DNA of 64,000 nt, taken from Portulaca oleracea. Its lineage: Eukaryota; Streptophyta; Magnoliopsida; Caryophyllales; Portulacaceae. Position 1 is the stretch's first letter; each line of letters opens with the position of its first letter. Shown here in pieces: positions 22,843 through 33,269 of this stretch. Below the pieces are notes generated by a model. That model was not told the DNA's origin, did no database searches, and saw nothing but the letters and a program-made list of their open reading frames with translations. The stretch spans positions 19,322,832-19,386,831 of the forward strand of contig CM055870.1 in assembly GCA_029582165.1 (NCBI GenBank). The letters run 5' to 3'. A program made the position numbers and the translations under genes.

Positions 22843-23884
22843 ATTAATTTTTATACGAGAATTAATAAACTCAAAATTAGTGACTCCACAAACCACGAAC
22901 CATGAGATTCGAATCCGGGGGTAAGGTTACGAATTCGAGAATAAAAAATCTCGAATTCTCCCGTTCAACGAACGAACTCTACTAAACTGGGTAAAAAAAG
23001 AGAAGAGAAGAGGAGAAAAGAAAAGTAGAAATGGAGTATTAATCAATGTAATTTATTTTATTTAGTTGCATTCAAATGCAATAATAAATGCGAGAAATAA
23101 ATATACTAGAGATAAAATGAAATTAAACATGAATAAATCTTATTTACAAACATTCAAGTTTATTTAGGTCGAGTGTATTATTAACTCAGTTTACAAGATA
23201 ATACAAGTGGAAGAAATAGAAGGAGAGAGAGAGAATGAAATACCAATTAAGATGAATGCAAAATGAGTGAAATGAAGGAGGGAGAAGAGAAAAAATCCCC
23301 TAGTGTCAACACGCTAGGGTGATTTTGGTGTGAAGGGTGAGTGAAATATGATGGGGTATTTATAGGTGAAATCGGGGTTGGAATTTAGGTTAGAAGAAAA
23401 ATAGGGCAGCAACCACAATACTTGCAGGCATGGTGGGCTTTGGAGGCGCCCAACTGCGCGCTTCCCGAGGAAATCTAGGTCAGGCCTGACCCACTTGAAT
23501 ACCTGCCGGTATATTGGGCCTAGGAAAAGCCCGACTGCATGCTTCTCGAGGGGTGCACGCTTCCCGATGTGACACTGGGTCGGGCATGACCCATCCACAT
23601 ACCTGCCGGTATGTTGGGCCTGGGAGAAGCCAGTTGCACGCTTCTCGAGGTGGGCACACTTCTCGTGGTGGGCACGCTTTTCGAGGTGAGCACGCTTCTC
23701 GAGGCTTCACTTTTTTGGGTTGTTTGGGTTAAGCTTTTTTGTGATGGCTTTTTTTTGGGTTTTTCGTTCATTTCTTCATCTTTTTGCATTTTAAAATTCT
23801 TGGCATTTTCCTAAATTAAAATAAAATAAAAATAAATTACAATATTTCTAAAGTTGAAATGAGCGCCAAAATTCAGCGTCGACA
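22843..23884 (-). mobile_element. Tat/Ogre-type 5' LTR on - strand
   Basis: On the - strand the LTR begins TGTCGACGCTGAATTTTGGC at 23884. It has a TATA box CTATAAATACC (23366-23356), the U5 block GTAACCTTACCCCCGGATTC (about 22926-22907), and ends before TGGCGACTC at 22842. The sequence outside its start (23885 onward) has no polypurine tract, which fits a 5' LTR. It contains two direct-repeat families: an approximately 110-bp unit with ATACCTGCCGGTAT (about 23500 and 23610), and a 20-bp CACGCTTCTCGAGG array (about 23635-23705). Confidence 0.6.
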
Positions 23885-23971
23885 ATTCTAAATTAACTCT
23901 ATATGTTCTATTATCAGTATTAAGTGATCTTAAGTTTAAATTTCTTGAATAATTCATACTATATGTTCTAG

Positions 23972-25063
23972 GGGATTTTTGCTTTTTGGACCCTGTATTT
24001 TGGGGGTATTTACATTATGGACCCCCATGTTTCAAAGTTTGCAATTTGAACCCTGTACTTTGATTCCGGCAACACTCTGGGCATAACTAGAGGGGTCCGG
24101 CCAAAAGAGGCCCTTATTGTAGTTTGAACGATTTTTCTTTCCAAAATTGCCCCTAGATTATTTTTGAACTGCCGAAGTTACCCTTCAATTTAGTCAAACA
24201 TTTCCACGCCCCTCACTCACCTCTCTCTCCTCTGCTTGCTCAACAATGGCTCCGAAGATGGCTCCGCATTTTCCCTCAATTCCTTTTTCTGGTAATAACA
24301 AGATCTTGTGAAATCCCAACTCAGAAGCAAGCAATACTCAGTTACAATCAGGATGAAATACTTGACTTCTGTCATGCCAAAACTCAACCAATCCAACTCG
24401 ATTTGCCAAATATTTCACCAAGCAAACTGATTTACTGATGAATAAACAACAATTACAAGAACTACAAACCTAATTCCGAAATGAAAGCAATATCAAATCT
24501 CTCTTACACATTTAGGCAGGTGGAGAGCAAATTTGGTAAGTCGAGCAGCACCTCCGGAGCTATGGAAACTTCGCAGCGCTCATCCATTAACAAAATCAAA
24601 AGCTTGGGATACAAATACTGGCAGCATACATACACATACATAAAAATGGGAAATTGGATTCTAATGAGCATAACTATAAGTGTGGAGAGAGAGAAGAGGA
24701 AGAAGAAGAAAGAAGCAACAGTAACAGTAACAACAGCAGTAGAGTAGCAGAAGAAGAAGAAGAAGAAGAGGCCATGACGTCGAAGAAGAAGGAGAAAGAG
24801 AAAGAATCAGAGAGATAGAGAGAGAAAGAGGAGGGAGACGGGGAAGAAGAAGGAGAAGGAAAAGGAAAAGGAAACAAGAGAGAGAAATGAATAAATGGCA
24901 TAAGGGCAAATCGGTCAGTTCACTAGGCAAATCGGAGCCCAACATAAGTTTGGGCTAAATTTTTTTGGCCCATATTATACAGGGTTCAAATTGCAAACTT
25001 TGAAACATGGGGGTCCATAATGTAAATACCCCCAAAATACAGGGTCCAAAAAGCAAAAATCCC
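23972..25063. mobile_element. MULE (Pack-MULE candidate) with perfect 86-bp TIRs
   Basis: Terminal inverted repeats of 86 bp, 23972-24057 and 24978-25063, begin GGGATTTTTGCTTTTTGGAC and look identical by eye. The flanks are a perfect 10-bp target-site duplication TATGTTCTAG (23962-23971 and 25064-25073). Long TIRs with a 9-10-bp TSD are typical of Mutator-like elements, and the lack of decay suggests recent movement. There is no transposase. The inside looks like captured gene 5' ends (see 24674-24775). Confidence 0.85.
24674..24775 (-). pseudogene. Captured first-exon fragment encoding a signal-peptide-like start
   Basis: Inside the MULE on the - strand, ATG at 24775-24773 opens MASSSSSSSATLLLLLLLLL, then Leu/Ser to a stop at 24674. 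It is preceded by a CT-rich leader (about 24880-24780) that looks like a plant 5' UTR. A short Ser-rich head followed by a Leu core is the shape of a secretory signal peptide. It is probably part of a host gene picked up by the element. Low complexity means it could also be chance; the parent gene is not identifiable here. Confidence 0.4.
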
Positions 25064-25517
25064 TATGTTCTAGAGGTATTAAGCTAGTTGTAGTTTCTTC
25101 TTCGTTTACTAATTTAAATTCTGTTAAAGCAGGTATCCTTGCTTCTTGTGCTTGAGGAGTAATGACATAGCTTATTGTAGAAAATAGAGGATCTATCTTA
25201 ATTTTTTCTTTTTGGTTTATCTTTTATCGGGAAATTTGTATTTGAGAGTATATATAAACATCTATAATAGAATGCTAATGCATTGTTTCCTGATTTAAGA
25301 CCAATATCTGTAAGAAGTTTAAATTGTAAGTTTAAATTGTAAGACCAATATCTGTGGGGTGGGGGTGTTTGCATAGACTTTAGGTCATCAATATCATGGT
25401 GATCAATTGCTGGGCATTTCTCCTCTAGCGTGCTAGGCAAAAGTGCATATGCATAGATAGCACTCAGAGCAGTGCATGCCAACCCACAATATTGTTACTG
25501 AACCTGTGTGTTTGTGA

Positions 25518-25613
25518 TGAATCGCAAGGCAATTCTCCTTTGGCATGGCCAGGACCTGTCAATGTCCATAAAACCATAGTCTGCATGCCAAAGGAGAATC
25601 ACATTGTTATTCA
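25518..25613 (-). ncRNA. MIR399: MIR399 hairpin B1
   Basis: miR399 is a phosphate-starvation microRNA that directs cleavage of PHO2/UBC24 mRNA. On the - strand the 3' arm (25545-25525) reads TGCCAAAGGAGA followed by ATTGCCTTG, differing from the common form by one base near the 3' end. The opposite arm (+ 25584-25600) is CATGCCAAAGGAGAATC, so about 16 bp pair without a gap, and TGAAT/ATTCA closes the base. Upstream on the - strand there is a TATA box CTATATAAATAGG (25688-25676). The P1BS position (about 25731) has decayed to GCATAGGT. It is closest in sequence to B5 (shared loop TGTCCATAAAACCATAGTC). A transposon remnant starts about 180 bp upstream (about 25795). It may be expressed but has lost its PHR1 site. 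Confidence 0.75.
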
Positions 25614-25675
25614 CCAACCACATTTCTTGATTTTGATCTGTGACTGATTGCACTCCGTTGCATAAATAATGGGAT

Positions 25676-25688
25676 CCTATTTATATAG
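25676..25688 (-). promoter_or_regulatory. TATA box of B1
   Basis: CTATATAAATAGG on the - strand, 63-75 bp upstream of the B1 hairpin. The same place in B2 and B3 also has a TATA box. Confidence 0.6.
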
Positions 25689-25789
25689 CAAACAATCTAT
25701 ACCCCACAATGAGTTAATGCCAAATACTACTGGCATAGGTCGTACCTGGAATAAAAGGAATACATGCTGCTAATGAGATACCCCATGAA

Positions 25790-26590
25790 CACACTATAAG
25801 TTCCCAAAATTTGAGACCCATCAGAGTTGTATTGAAGGAGTTATGACCCAAAGCGTGAAGGCGCGTGCATTTCTAACCTTTGAACGCCATTATTAGCTTG
25901 TGTTTATTCACCCGGTTCACAACCAAACCACGATGCCAAATAATCATGACATTTCGGGATGACCCAACATCCCATAGGTCCTCATGGTTATCGACAAGTC
26001 TTGAATCTCTTCCCGGCCATTCGAAATATCCGTGGAGAAGTTTGGATCCCGACTATGGACGTCTCGCCTTAGCCAAGCTAAATTGACGCTCACCACCCCG
26101 CTCTTCTTGAAGGTATAACGATTCTTGAGAACAAGTGGGTGAACGTACTTAGCACGGTGTTGCCGGTTAGCTCCTCTATCCATGTTGTCGTCGAAATCCC
26201 CGATATAAGCATCACAAGAGAGTGCAACTATCGATGCTTGCTGAACCGTTGGCTTAACCTTGAACGTGAAAGCTTGGACCCGGTCCCAAAACTGTGTTGG
26301 TGCTTATATTTCCAGAAAACCTGTTCGAAGTTCTCGACATTCTGTTTGCCAGTAACCCTAAGGACGTTCACCATAGGAACGTTCATATTCTGTCTACATT
26401 CTGTTTCAAAGAAATAAAGGTGGTTATTCAGTTATGTTTTATTGTCCTTTATTTCAGTTTGCATTGGTTTATTCCAAGTTGAACCTTGATCTGAAAAGAT
26501 CAAGACCCTAACGTCCTTTATCAATGAGCATTTGTTCAGAATTTTTATAATCCTATTCACCCCCCCCCCTCTAGGGTTCTTTTAGAGTGG
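25790..26590. mobile_element. Retrotransposon remnants inserted upstream of B1
   Basis: CCCAAAATTTGAGACC plus GGAGTTATGACCCAAAGYGTG (25804-25860) also occurs at 55318-55375, inside the Tat/Ogre LTR region, so it is repeat DNA. Around 26550-26584 a CCTATTCACCCCCCCCCC / CTCTAGGGTT end resembles the 3' end of a copia LTR (compare 29890-29916), but no primer site follows. I read this as pieces of at least two LTR elements; boundaries and order are not resolved. Confidence 0.4.
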
Positions 26591-27490
26591 TTGAGGCTTT
26601 GTTCTTTTCCTATGAGGTCGAGTTATTTCATATCAACGTCATGTGCAGGAATTATACACTTGGTGTGAAATGTTCAAATTGAAGTTGAACAGAAATGCTA
26701 ACTGTTTTGACATTTTGCACTCATGTGCAGGAACCAAATATAGGTAGGTGACTTCTGCACTTACGGTTAGGTCTAGCTACATATATCTCATGAAAGAAGT
26801 TCTAGGGTAAGTCATCTTTACCTTTCCTATGCAAGCTCCTTAACAGAAAACTGTATCTGAATAGCCTTTTAGCCTTCTCCAGAACAATTATCAGATTACC
26901 TGGAGAGAATATTATAGTTATTTGTTTTTACCATCCTGATTAACAAGATTATCCCGAATTTGGTGTTTGAAGATGAGATACACGTAAGTACTCATGATGT
27001 CAGACTGTCAGGTCCTATGAAATAGAAGTGGCTAAAAGTGTGAGACTAACTGTGGAAATCAGAGACACCCTCCCCCTCCTTCCCCAACACACACCCAAAA
27101 AATATAAAACAAAGAAAAATCTATCTTAAACAATCACTACATTCTTTAAAATTTTAGGTTCCTGCTACTAGTTAATTATAAGGAGTCCTCTGTTGCCATT
27201 GGTTCGTTACTACAGTTAAATCTTGACAAGTGGTGACACTTGCATTGTTCCTTGATGCAATCTTCGATGTCAACTAATATGGATTGACAATTTCTCTTGA
27301 ATGGACTTAACATGATGAAATGTGTCTTGAGGTTCTAAGCTGCCCTACATAAGGTAGTCAATGGTGCTGGATCTGAAAGTGCATATGTAAGCCATCCACG
27401 CTTCTTACGAGTCCTAAATTTGAATGCATGCATCCTAAGTAGTATCCATTGCGCGCGCGCACACACACACAGTGTGTGATCATCATAATG
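26591..27490. other. Duplicated MIR399-unit flank
   Basis: No gene. The stretch 26640-26900 (for example CATGTGCAGGAACCAAATAT, TATCTCATGAAAGAAGTTCT) matches 43950-44170 and, inverted, parts of 52.4-52.6 kb, so it belongs to the duplicated MIR399 unit. A CCCTCCCCCTCCTTCCCC tract lies near 27070, and a (GC)n(AC)n microsatellite at 27450-27470. Confidence 0.5.
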
Positions 27491-27586
27491 GTGAATTGCA
27501 TATCAATGCTCCTTTGGCATAACAAGCGTAATGCTTGTGCATGGTCTTCATGCTGCATGGCAAAGGAGAATCACATTATTATTCAC
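27491..27586 (-). pseudogene. MIR399-like hairpin B2, decayed mature region
   Basis: Hairpin closed by GTGAAT/ATTCAC. The - strand 3' arm (27519-27499) keeps TGCCAAAGGAG but then reads CATTGATATG, so the 3' half of the miRNA is lost. The other arm has GGCAAAGGAGAATCACAT. The promoter is well kept: TATA box CTATAAATAC (27662-27653) and P1BS GCATATGC (27774-27781). A 60-70-bp internal duplication between TATA and P1BS (second copy with TTATATTTATA near 27718) widens the spacing. Probably a pseudogene, although the retained seed leaves weak activity possible. Confidence 0.6.
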
Positions 27587-27652
27587 CAACCATTTGTCTC
27601 CTATTTCTTTTTGTCGTTGCTTGCTCACAGATGACAGAAACTAAATAGACTT

Positions 27653-27781
27653 GTATTTATAGCCCAATGATCTTGCACTTCTAAGACTGCTTGCCCCCGG
27701 AAGGCATAAACTTAGACTTATATTTATATTCCAATGAACTCACACTTTGTGTGACCATATTTCTAAAAGGGTGGCATATGC
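27653..27781 (-). promoter_or_regulatory. B2 promoter: TATA box and P1BS
   Basis: On the - strand GCATATGC (27781-27774) matches the PHR1 site GNATATNC and lies 188 bp upstream of the hairpin; CTATAAATAC (27662-27653) lies about 66 bp upstream. The same pair stands before B3. Confidence 0.6.
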
Positions 27782-27869
27782 TAGGAGCCTGGAATAATAA
27801 GAATGGATATGTTGCATTTGTTCTGCAGTCAAGCTGTGATGTTAGAGAATAAGATCCACCAAACAACTT

Positions 27870-28860
27870 TATTACTTAGTATTTTCCTCCTTGCAGTGGT
27901 TGCTCAACCATTGAAATTACTTGCATAGATTTTTCCATTAGCCATGACTGTAAAGTAAATTCAATCTCAACAAACAGAGAGACGGCAAGAGTATCTGTTG
28001 ATCCCTTACGCTTCAGAACACTGAAGTATTGAAATAGTAAGCTATACATTGCTGGTAGAGAACTTTCAAATTCCATGAAGAATACATTTATGCCTATCTC
28101 TGGTATATCCTTAAAACTTAGAAGGATGGATCATAAGCGTGTATAGTTTTTGATGGAGAGTATAATTGTGAATTCATCAAATAGAGGACATTTCCATTGC
28201 TATAATTTCTTCTATCACCCCTCCCCATTTTTCTGCTTATTCCATGGCTTTTGACACTACCTTCATTTTTCAACATATTGCTTTCAAATCATTTCCATTG
28301 CAATTTCCTGCTTGATCTACACCTGTACAAAATTGAAGGATTATGAAGAATAAGGGCTGAATAGAAATGATTAGGAGGGAAAAGAGGAAATATGATATAA
28401 AATAAAATGTATGTTACTAGAGGATTTTATTTTGCGAAAAGCATTAGATCATGCTCTAGGATTTTTGTGGTTATGCTAAATAGCAAGCATATATGCCGCA
28501 CCAGTCATTTTTTCACACAAAGTAAATCCTTTTTCTACTTTCGTAAACCTTCATTACAATTATTTCAGAACCTTAGGACTTCTAAACTCGTAGCTCACTC
28601 CAATAGTAAACAAGTAGATTTGAGTTTTGACTTTCCCTAAGGGCAATCCAAAGCATGCTTTTCTTGGGAATAATGCAACACTATAACGACAATACCATGT
28701 ACACTTTTTGGTGGTTAAAAGTGTCTTCCTAAGGTGAACAATGGACGAGAATGAATTGTGCTTAATAGTGATGCTACAAATAATAAGTGCATGATTTAGG
28801 ACCTTTTCTTTTCTTATGATGTGCTGAGAATATGTTTTTTCCAAAGAACACAAGAAATAT
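27870..28860. other. Duplicated flank between B2 and A1
   Basis: No gene. Bases 27870-28200 match 46320-46640 (upstream of B4). Bases 28620-28740 (CCTAAGGGCAATCCAAAGCA, TTTTTGGTGGTTAAAAGTGT) match 48670-48770, which lies left of B5. In this copy the B5-equivalent hairpin that should stand just left of A1 has been lost. Confidence 0.55.
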
Positions 28861-28867
28861 GCCACCA

Positions 28868-28877
28868 CCTATAAAAT
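28868..28877 (+). promoter_or_regulatory. TATA box of A1
   Basis: CCTATAAAAT, about 50 bp before the A1 hairpin; the identical decamer precedes A3. The two P1BS sites of A3 have each changed here: GAATATGT near 28828 and AAATATGC near 28854, each one base off GNATATNC. Confidence 0.6.
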
Positions 28878-28924
28878 TTGTATTCTGCATGAATTTGCTG
28901 ACAAGTGGTGTGTGCAAAGTGAAT

Positions 28925-29043
28925 GGATGCATTACGGGACAATTACTCTGTTGGCATTTGACCACTGTTCCTTTGGTTTTGGAATGTGGAGTGAGGATGC
29001 TTACTGCCAAAGGAGATTTGCTCAGAAATAAAGCTTTGCAATC
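28925..29043 (+). ncRNA. MIR399: MIR399 hairpin A1
   Basis: The 3' arm at 29005-29025 reads TGCCAAAGGAGA then TTTGCTCAG; the last four bases differ from the common miR399 ending. The 5' arm has GGGACAATTACTCTGTTGGC (28936-28955). The base is closed by GATGCA/TGCAATC. A copia-type element starts at 29051, only a few bases past the hairpin, so the primary transcript now runs into its LTR. With decayed P1BS sites and a variant mature end, function is uncertain. It is the paralogue of A3, whose site is uninterrupted. Confidence 0.75.
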
Positions 29044-29050
29044 ATCTTAT

Positions 29051-29916
29051 TGAAGAAACTCAAGCCTAGATTGAGGACCTCATCGCAGCAAGCTCCCAGG
29101 ACCTCCAGCTCCAGCACCAGCATTAAAGATTTTGTTTGAAAGACTGACAAAATTAATTTAGGGAAGTATCCACTAAAACCCTAAATAATATTCTTTCCTA
29201 CTCTTTCTGATTTGATGTAATAACGATTGTTTCCTTGATTCCAGGAACTCAATTTATGGAAAGCAAATCAAGGATATCAAATTTGTATGAAAGATTGAGA
29301 AATAACTCACAAGAAGGAAACTATCCCCACCAAGATCAAGGAGCCGTTGCTGCATCAATATATATATACATATTGAAGACCTCATTTAAGATACTATGGC
29401 TCAAAAAGGAAATCGCATGCAAGATTGAGGATCATCTCAGAAAAGGAAATTAGTGTCCCTCAAGCCTATAAATATTAGTGTCCCTCCTTCATACGAAGGT
29501 GTGGATTTCCAAGCAAGTAAATCTGAGTAGGAACTTTGTGTGAGAAAGTTCTGTGTGTAAGAATATTGTGTAATATTCTGAATGTAGCCACAATTGTAAG
29601 TGGTGAGTTTGTGTGTAACCAGTGAGGGCACTAGTGAGGACCTCTAGGGTCGAGTAAGTGAAGTGAGGAAGAAGCGTCACATTGAAATCATCTTCTCTGT
29701 CTGTAACTGCCTCTTCTGTGAGGCCTCAAGTACAAAAGGCGTCTGCAAGGCCTTCTGTCCCAGTAAGCTATTTTGAGGACCTCCTCTTTTCTAAGAACTT
29801 TTGTTTGATTAATAAAGAAGTATTTTTCATTTTATAAAAGTGCTATTAACCTTGTTGTGTTGATTAAGTGCAGAATTTTATACAACCCTATTCACCCTCC
29901 CTCTAAGGTTATTTCA
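29051..29916 (+). repeat. 5' LTR of gag-only copia element
   Basis: 866 bp, TG...CA. TATA box CTATAAATA at 29466-29474. Relative to the 3' LTR it lacks a segment of about 35 bp just before the TATA box (a GAAGAATGAAAGAAGATG region is absent) and another of about 28 bp near 29775, with scattered substitutions elsewhere. Confidence 0.9.
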
Positions 29917-29972
29917 ATTGGTATCAGAGCGGGTCCACAAATTCAAGAGTTTAACCACTCGTGGAAAATATC

Positions 29973-31991
29973 ATGGCCGCTATCAACACAAATGAAGCTC
30001 CTCAAGGACGCTCATGGAAAATAGCTCCACTGCTTACTTGAGAAAACTACAGGTCGTGGAAAAGACAAATGGAGGTCTTCCTCAAGGACCAAGATGAGGA
30101 CTTCTTGACTGTGGTTACCGAGGGAGATTATCCCACTCCCACGAAGAAGAACAGTGCTGGTCAAGATGGACCAAAGAAAAGATCTGAAATGACCAAGAAA
30201 GAGTTGGAGCAATTGAGAAAAAATACTCATGCCCTAAACTTGGTTTATTGCAGTTTAAATTCGAATGATTATGAACGTATATCTAATTGTGAAACTGCGA
30301 AACAGGTTTGGGATTACTTGATAACCTCATATGAAGGCAGAAGTCAAGTCAAGGACACCAAAGTAGATATCCTTGTCCAAAAGTATGAGGCCTTCCGAAT
30401 GAAGGAAAATGAGACTATTAAAGAGATGTTCAAAAGATTCAGCAACATTACCAACCACCTCATATCTCTGGGAAAAACCTACCCAAATGAGGAACAAGTT
30501 AGAAAGGTCCTCCGATGCCTGCCTAGAAGAAATTGGGGTCCAAAAGTCACAGCCATTGAAGAAGCTCAAGATCTCAAGGCCCTCAAACTGGAGGAACTCA
30601 TTGGAAAACTATTGGCCTATGAGATCCAATTGAATGACCTCTCTGAACCCAAGGAAACTGCCCTTAAGGCAGTATGTAAATCTGATAGTGAGTCAGATGA
30701 TGATGAGGAGGAAGATACAATGGCAATGATGGCTAGAGGGTTCAGAAGATTATACAAGAAAAATCCAACCTTTCAAGGATACATCAAGGATGAACAAAAC
30801 AGAAAAGCAACCTCAAAAGGTAAGTCCTCATTAAGAAAAGATGCTGACACATTCACTTGCTTTGTTTGTGGAAGCTCAAAACACCTTATGAAGAACTGCC
30901 CTCAGGCCAGAAGAAACAAAGACAAGAGAAACAGTCAACCTCAACGGCATAACCATGAGGCAATGATGGCAACATGGAGTTATAGTGATTCCAGTGAAGG
31001 CCACGGTGAGGTAGAAGAAATAACAAATGTATGTCTGATAGCAAACACAAGTGAGGATCAAGATCCAACCTCATCTCATGACGAGGTAAACATTGATGAC
31101 CTCCTTAATCTTTCACCATTACATCTTGCTCATAAGTGTATGCATCTTTTTAAATACTCTAAGTCTTTGATAGAAAGAATCAAACACCTTACCAACAATA
31201 TTCAAAGTCTCTGTGAGGCCATAGAAAGCCTGAACTCTCAAAATGACCTCCTGTTCACAGAAAGCAATAGACTGTCTCTTGAGGTCAAAGACTGCTATAA
31301 AACCATCACTCAATTATCAAATGAGGCAGTCACTAGTTCCCATCCTTACCAAAGCAAACCAGTCTCCACAACCCCCTCTTCTCAACCTCGGACCAAAATT
31401 CCTACAAATCATCCTCCCATAGGACCTCTCCTTCCTACACCTAATACACCACCTCTCAAAAACTATCGGTCCAAAAGTCCTCCTTTCCATGCCAACAAAG
31501 GACCTCTCCTTCCTATCCTAAACATTCCGCCTCTCAGAGAAAATCATCATAGAGGACCTCCTACAGAAAATAAAATAAGGACCTCCTTAAATCCTCTGTC
31601 TAAAGGAACTAGACCTCCATGCATTACTAAAATCTGGGTCCCAAAGACCTCATTGCAACGATCTCATCCTTGGTCAGAGACCAAGAAAGGTATAGTGTCT
31701 TCTATTACAGGTATGCTTCAAACACAGAGATCCAACCAAGCTCTTCAAACTGAAAATCAACAAGAATGCAAGAGAGATCTTTGGAGACAAAATCCAAGAC
31801 AAGATCCTAGACATTGGGAAGGTCGTGAAACAATACCACCCGCACCATTTGACGAGGAGTCGTCTATTATGAGGACCTCAACCTATGCACAAACAGTCAA
31901 ATTGAGGGGGAGTCCTATCATCCATCCTCCCTACATGTGGTCTCTCTCCTCCTCCCAGGTTCGTCAACTCACTGCATGCCTGGACCTCTGA
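29973..31991 (+). pseudogene. gag: Copia-type Gag (UBN2/DUF4219-like), one nonsense codon
   Basis: The capsid protein of the element. ATG at 29973 starts MAAINTNEAPQGRSWKIAPL. A TGA at 30039-30041 (codon 23) interrupts, then the same frame stays open from 30042 (next ATG 30069) to 31991, about 640 codons. Order: UBN2-type gag domain (NYRSWKRQMEVFLKD, NCETAKQVWDYLITSYEG, RFSNITNHLISLGK), an acidic patch, then a CCHC knuckle CFVCGSSKHLMKNC (codons about 264-277 counted from 30069). A likely coiled coil follows (KSLIERIKHLTNNIQSLCEA), then a long Pro/Ser-rich tail where the DNA word GGACCTC recurs. No catalytic pol motifs follow. Initiation at 30069 would give a nearly full-length Gag. Confidence 0.85.
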
Positions 31992-32342
31992 TGCCCTCAT
32001 CAGCATGGCCTCTCGGGCACCTCAAAATTTAATCAGGGCCTGGTCAAGGTGTCCTCAGCATTTCTTCTCCTCCTATCCCTCCTTCTCCCTCTCTCTTCCT
32101 CTACTTATTTTGGCTACACAATTTAGTACTTGTACTCTCTTGTTTCCTTTCTGTCTGAAAGACAAAAGGGGGAGATATCCTTGGTCCGTAACCGAAACAA
32201 TATGGTGAACTGTTGCTTGCTACTATATGATACTCTATTACAAGAATGTACTAGTGCATCTACTACCTATACTTGTTGTACTTTGAGAATGCACATGAGT
32301 TCTATATATGGAATTTTGTCTTTCAAACAAAAAGGGGGAGAT

Positions 32343-33264
32343 TGAAGAAACTCAAGCCCAGATTGAGGACCTTATCGCAGCAAGCTCCGAGGACCTCCAG
32401 CTCCAGCGCTAGCATTAAAGATTTTGTTTGAAAGATTGACAAAATTTATTTAGGGAAGTATCCACTAAAACCCTAAATAATATTCTCTCCTACTCTTTCT
32501 GATTTGATGTAATAACGATTGTTTCCTTGATTCCAAGAACTCAATTTATGGAAAGCAAATCAAGGATATCAAATTTGTATGGAAGATTGAGAGATAACTC
32601 ACAAGAAGGAAACTATCCCCTCCAAGATCAAGGAGCCGTTGCTGCATCGATATATATACCAATTGAAGACCTCATTTAAGATACTATGGCTCAAAAAGGA
32701 AACCGCATGCAAGATTGAGGATCATCTCAGAAAAGGAAACGATCTTGAAGAATGAAAGAAGATGTTGCCCTCAAGCCTATAAATATTAGTGTCCCTCCTT
32801 CATACGAAGGTGTGGATTTCCAAGCAAGTAAATCTGAGTAGGAACTTTGTGTGAGAAAGTTATGTGTGTAGGAATATTGTGTAATATTTTGAGTGTAGCC
32901 ACAATTGTAAGTGGTGAGTTTGTGTGTAACCAGTGAGGACACTGGTGAGGACCTCTAGGGTCGAGTAAGTGAAGTGAGGAAGAAGCCTCACGTTGAAATC
33001 ATCTTCTCTGTCTATAACTGCCTCTTCTGTGAGGCCTCAAGTTCAGAAGGCGTCTACAAGGCCTTCTGTTCCAGTAAGTTATTTTGAGGACCTCACAGTC
33101 TTCACCTTAGCCGAGTTGTAACCTCCTCTTTTCTAAGCACTTTTGTTTGATTAATAAAGAAGTATTTTTCATTTTATAAAAGTGTTATTAACCTTGTTGT
33201 GTTGATTAAGTGCAAAATTTTTATACAACCCTATTCACCCCCCCCCCCTTCTAGAGTTATTTCA
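32343..33264 (+). repeat. 3' LTR of gag-only copia element
   Basis: 922 bp, begins TGAAGAAACTCAAGCCCAGA and ends TAGAGTTATTTCA. TATA box CCTATAAATA at 32776-32785. A CCCCCCCCCC run precedes the 3' end (about 33238-33248). It is about 56 bp longer than the 5' LTR. Confidence 0.9.
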
Positions 33265-33269
33265 CTTAT

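Larger units (their letters stand above)
29051..33264 (+). mobile_element. Gag-only copia-type retrotransposon (TR-GAG like) inserted beside A1
   Basis: LTRs 29051-29916 and 32343-33264 both run TGAAGAAACT to TTATTTCA. The target-site duplication is CTTAT (29046-29050 and 33265-33269). The primer site TGGTATCAGAGC (29919-29930) matches initiator tRNA-Met; the polypurine tract AAAGGGGGAG lies at 32331-32340. The internal part encodes Gag only; there is no room for protease, integrase or RT. This is a non-autonomous element of the terminal-repeat-with-GAG type. The paralogous locus at 49544-49562 shows the same sequence without the element, proving insertion after duplication. Confidence 0.9.
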
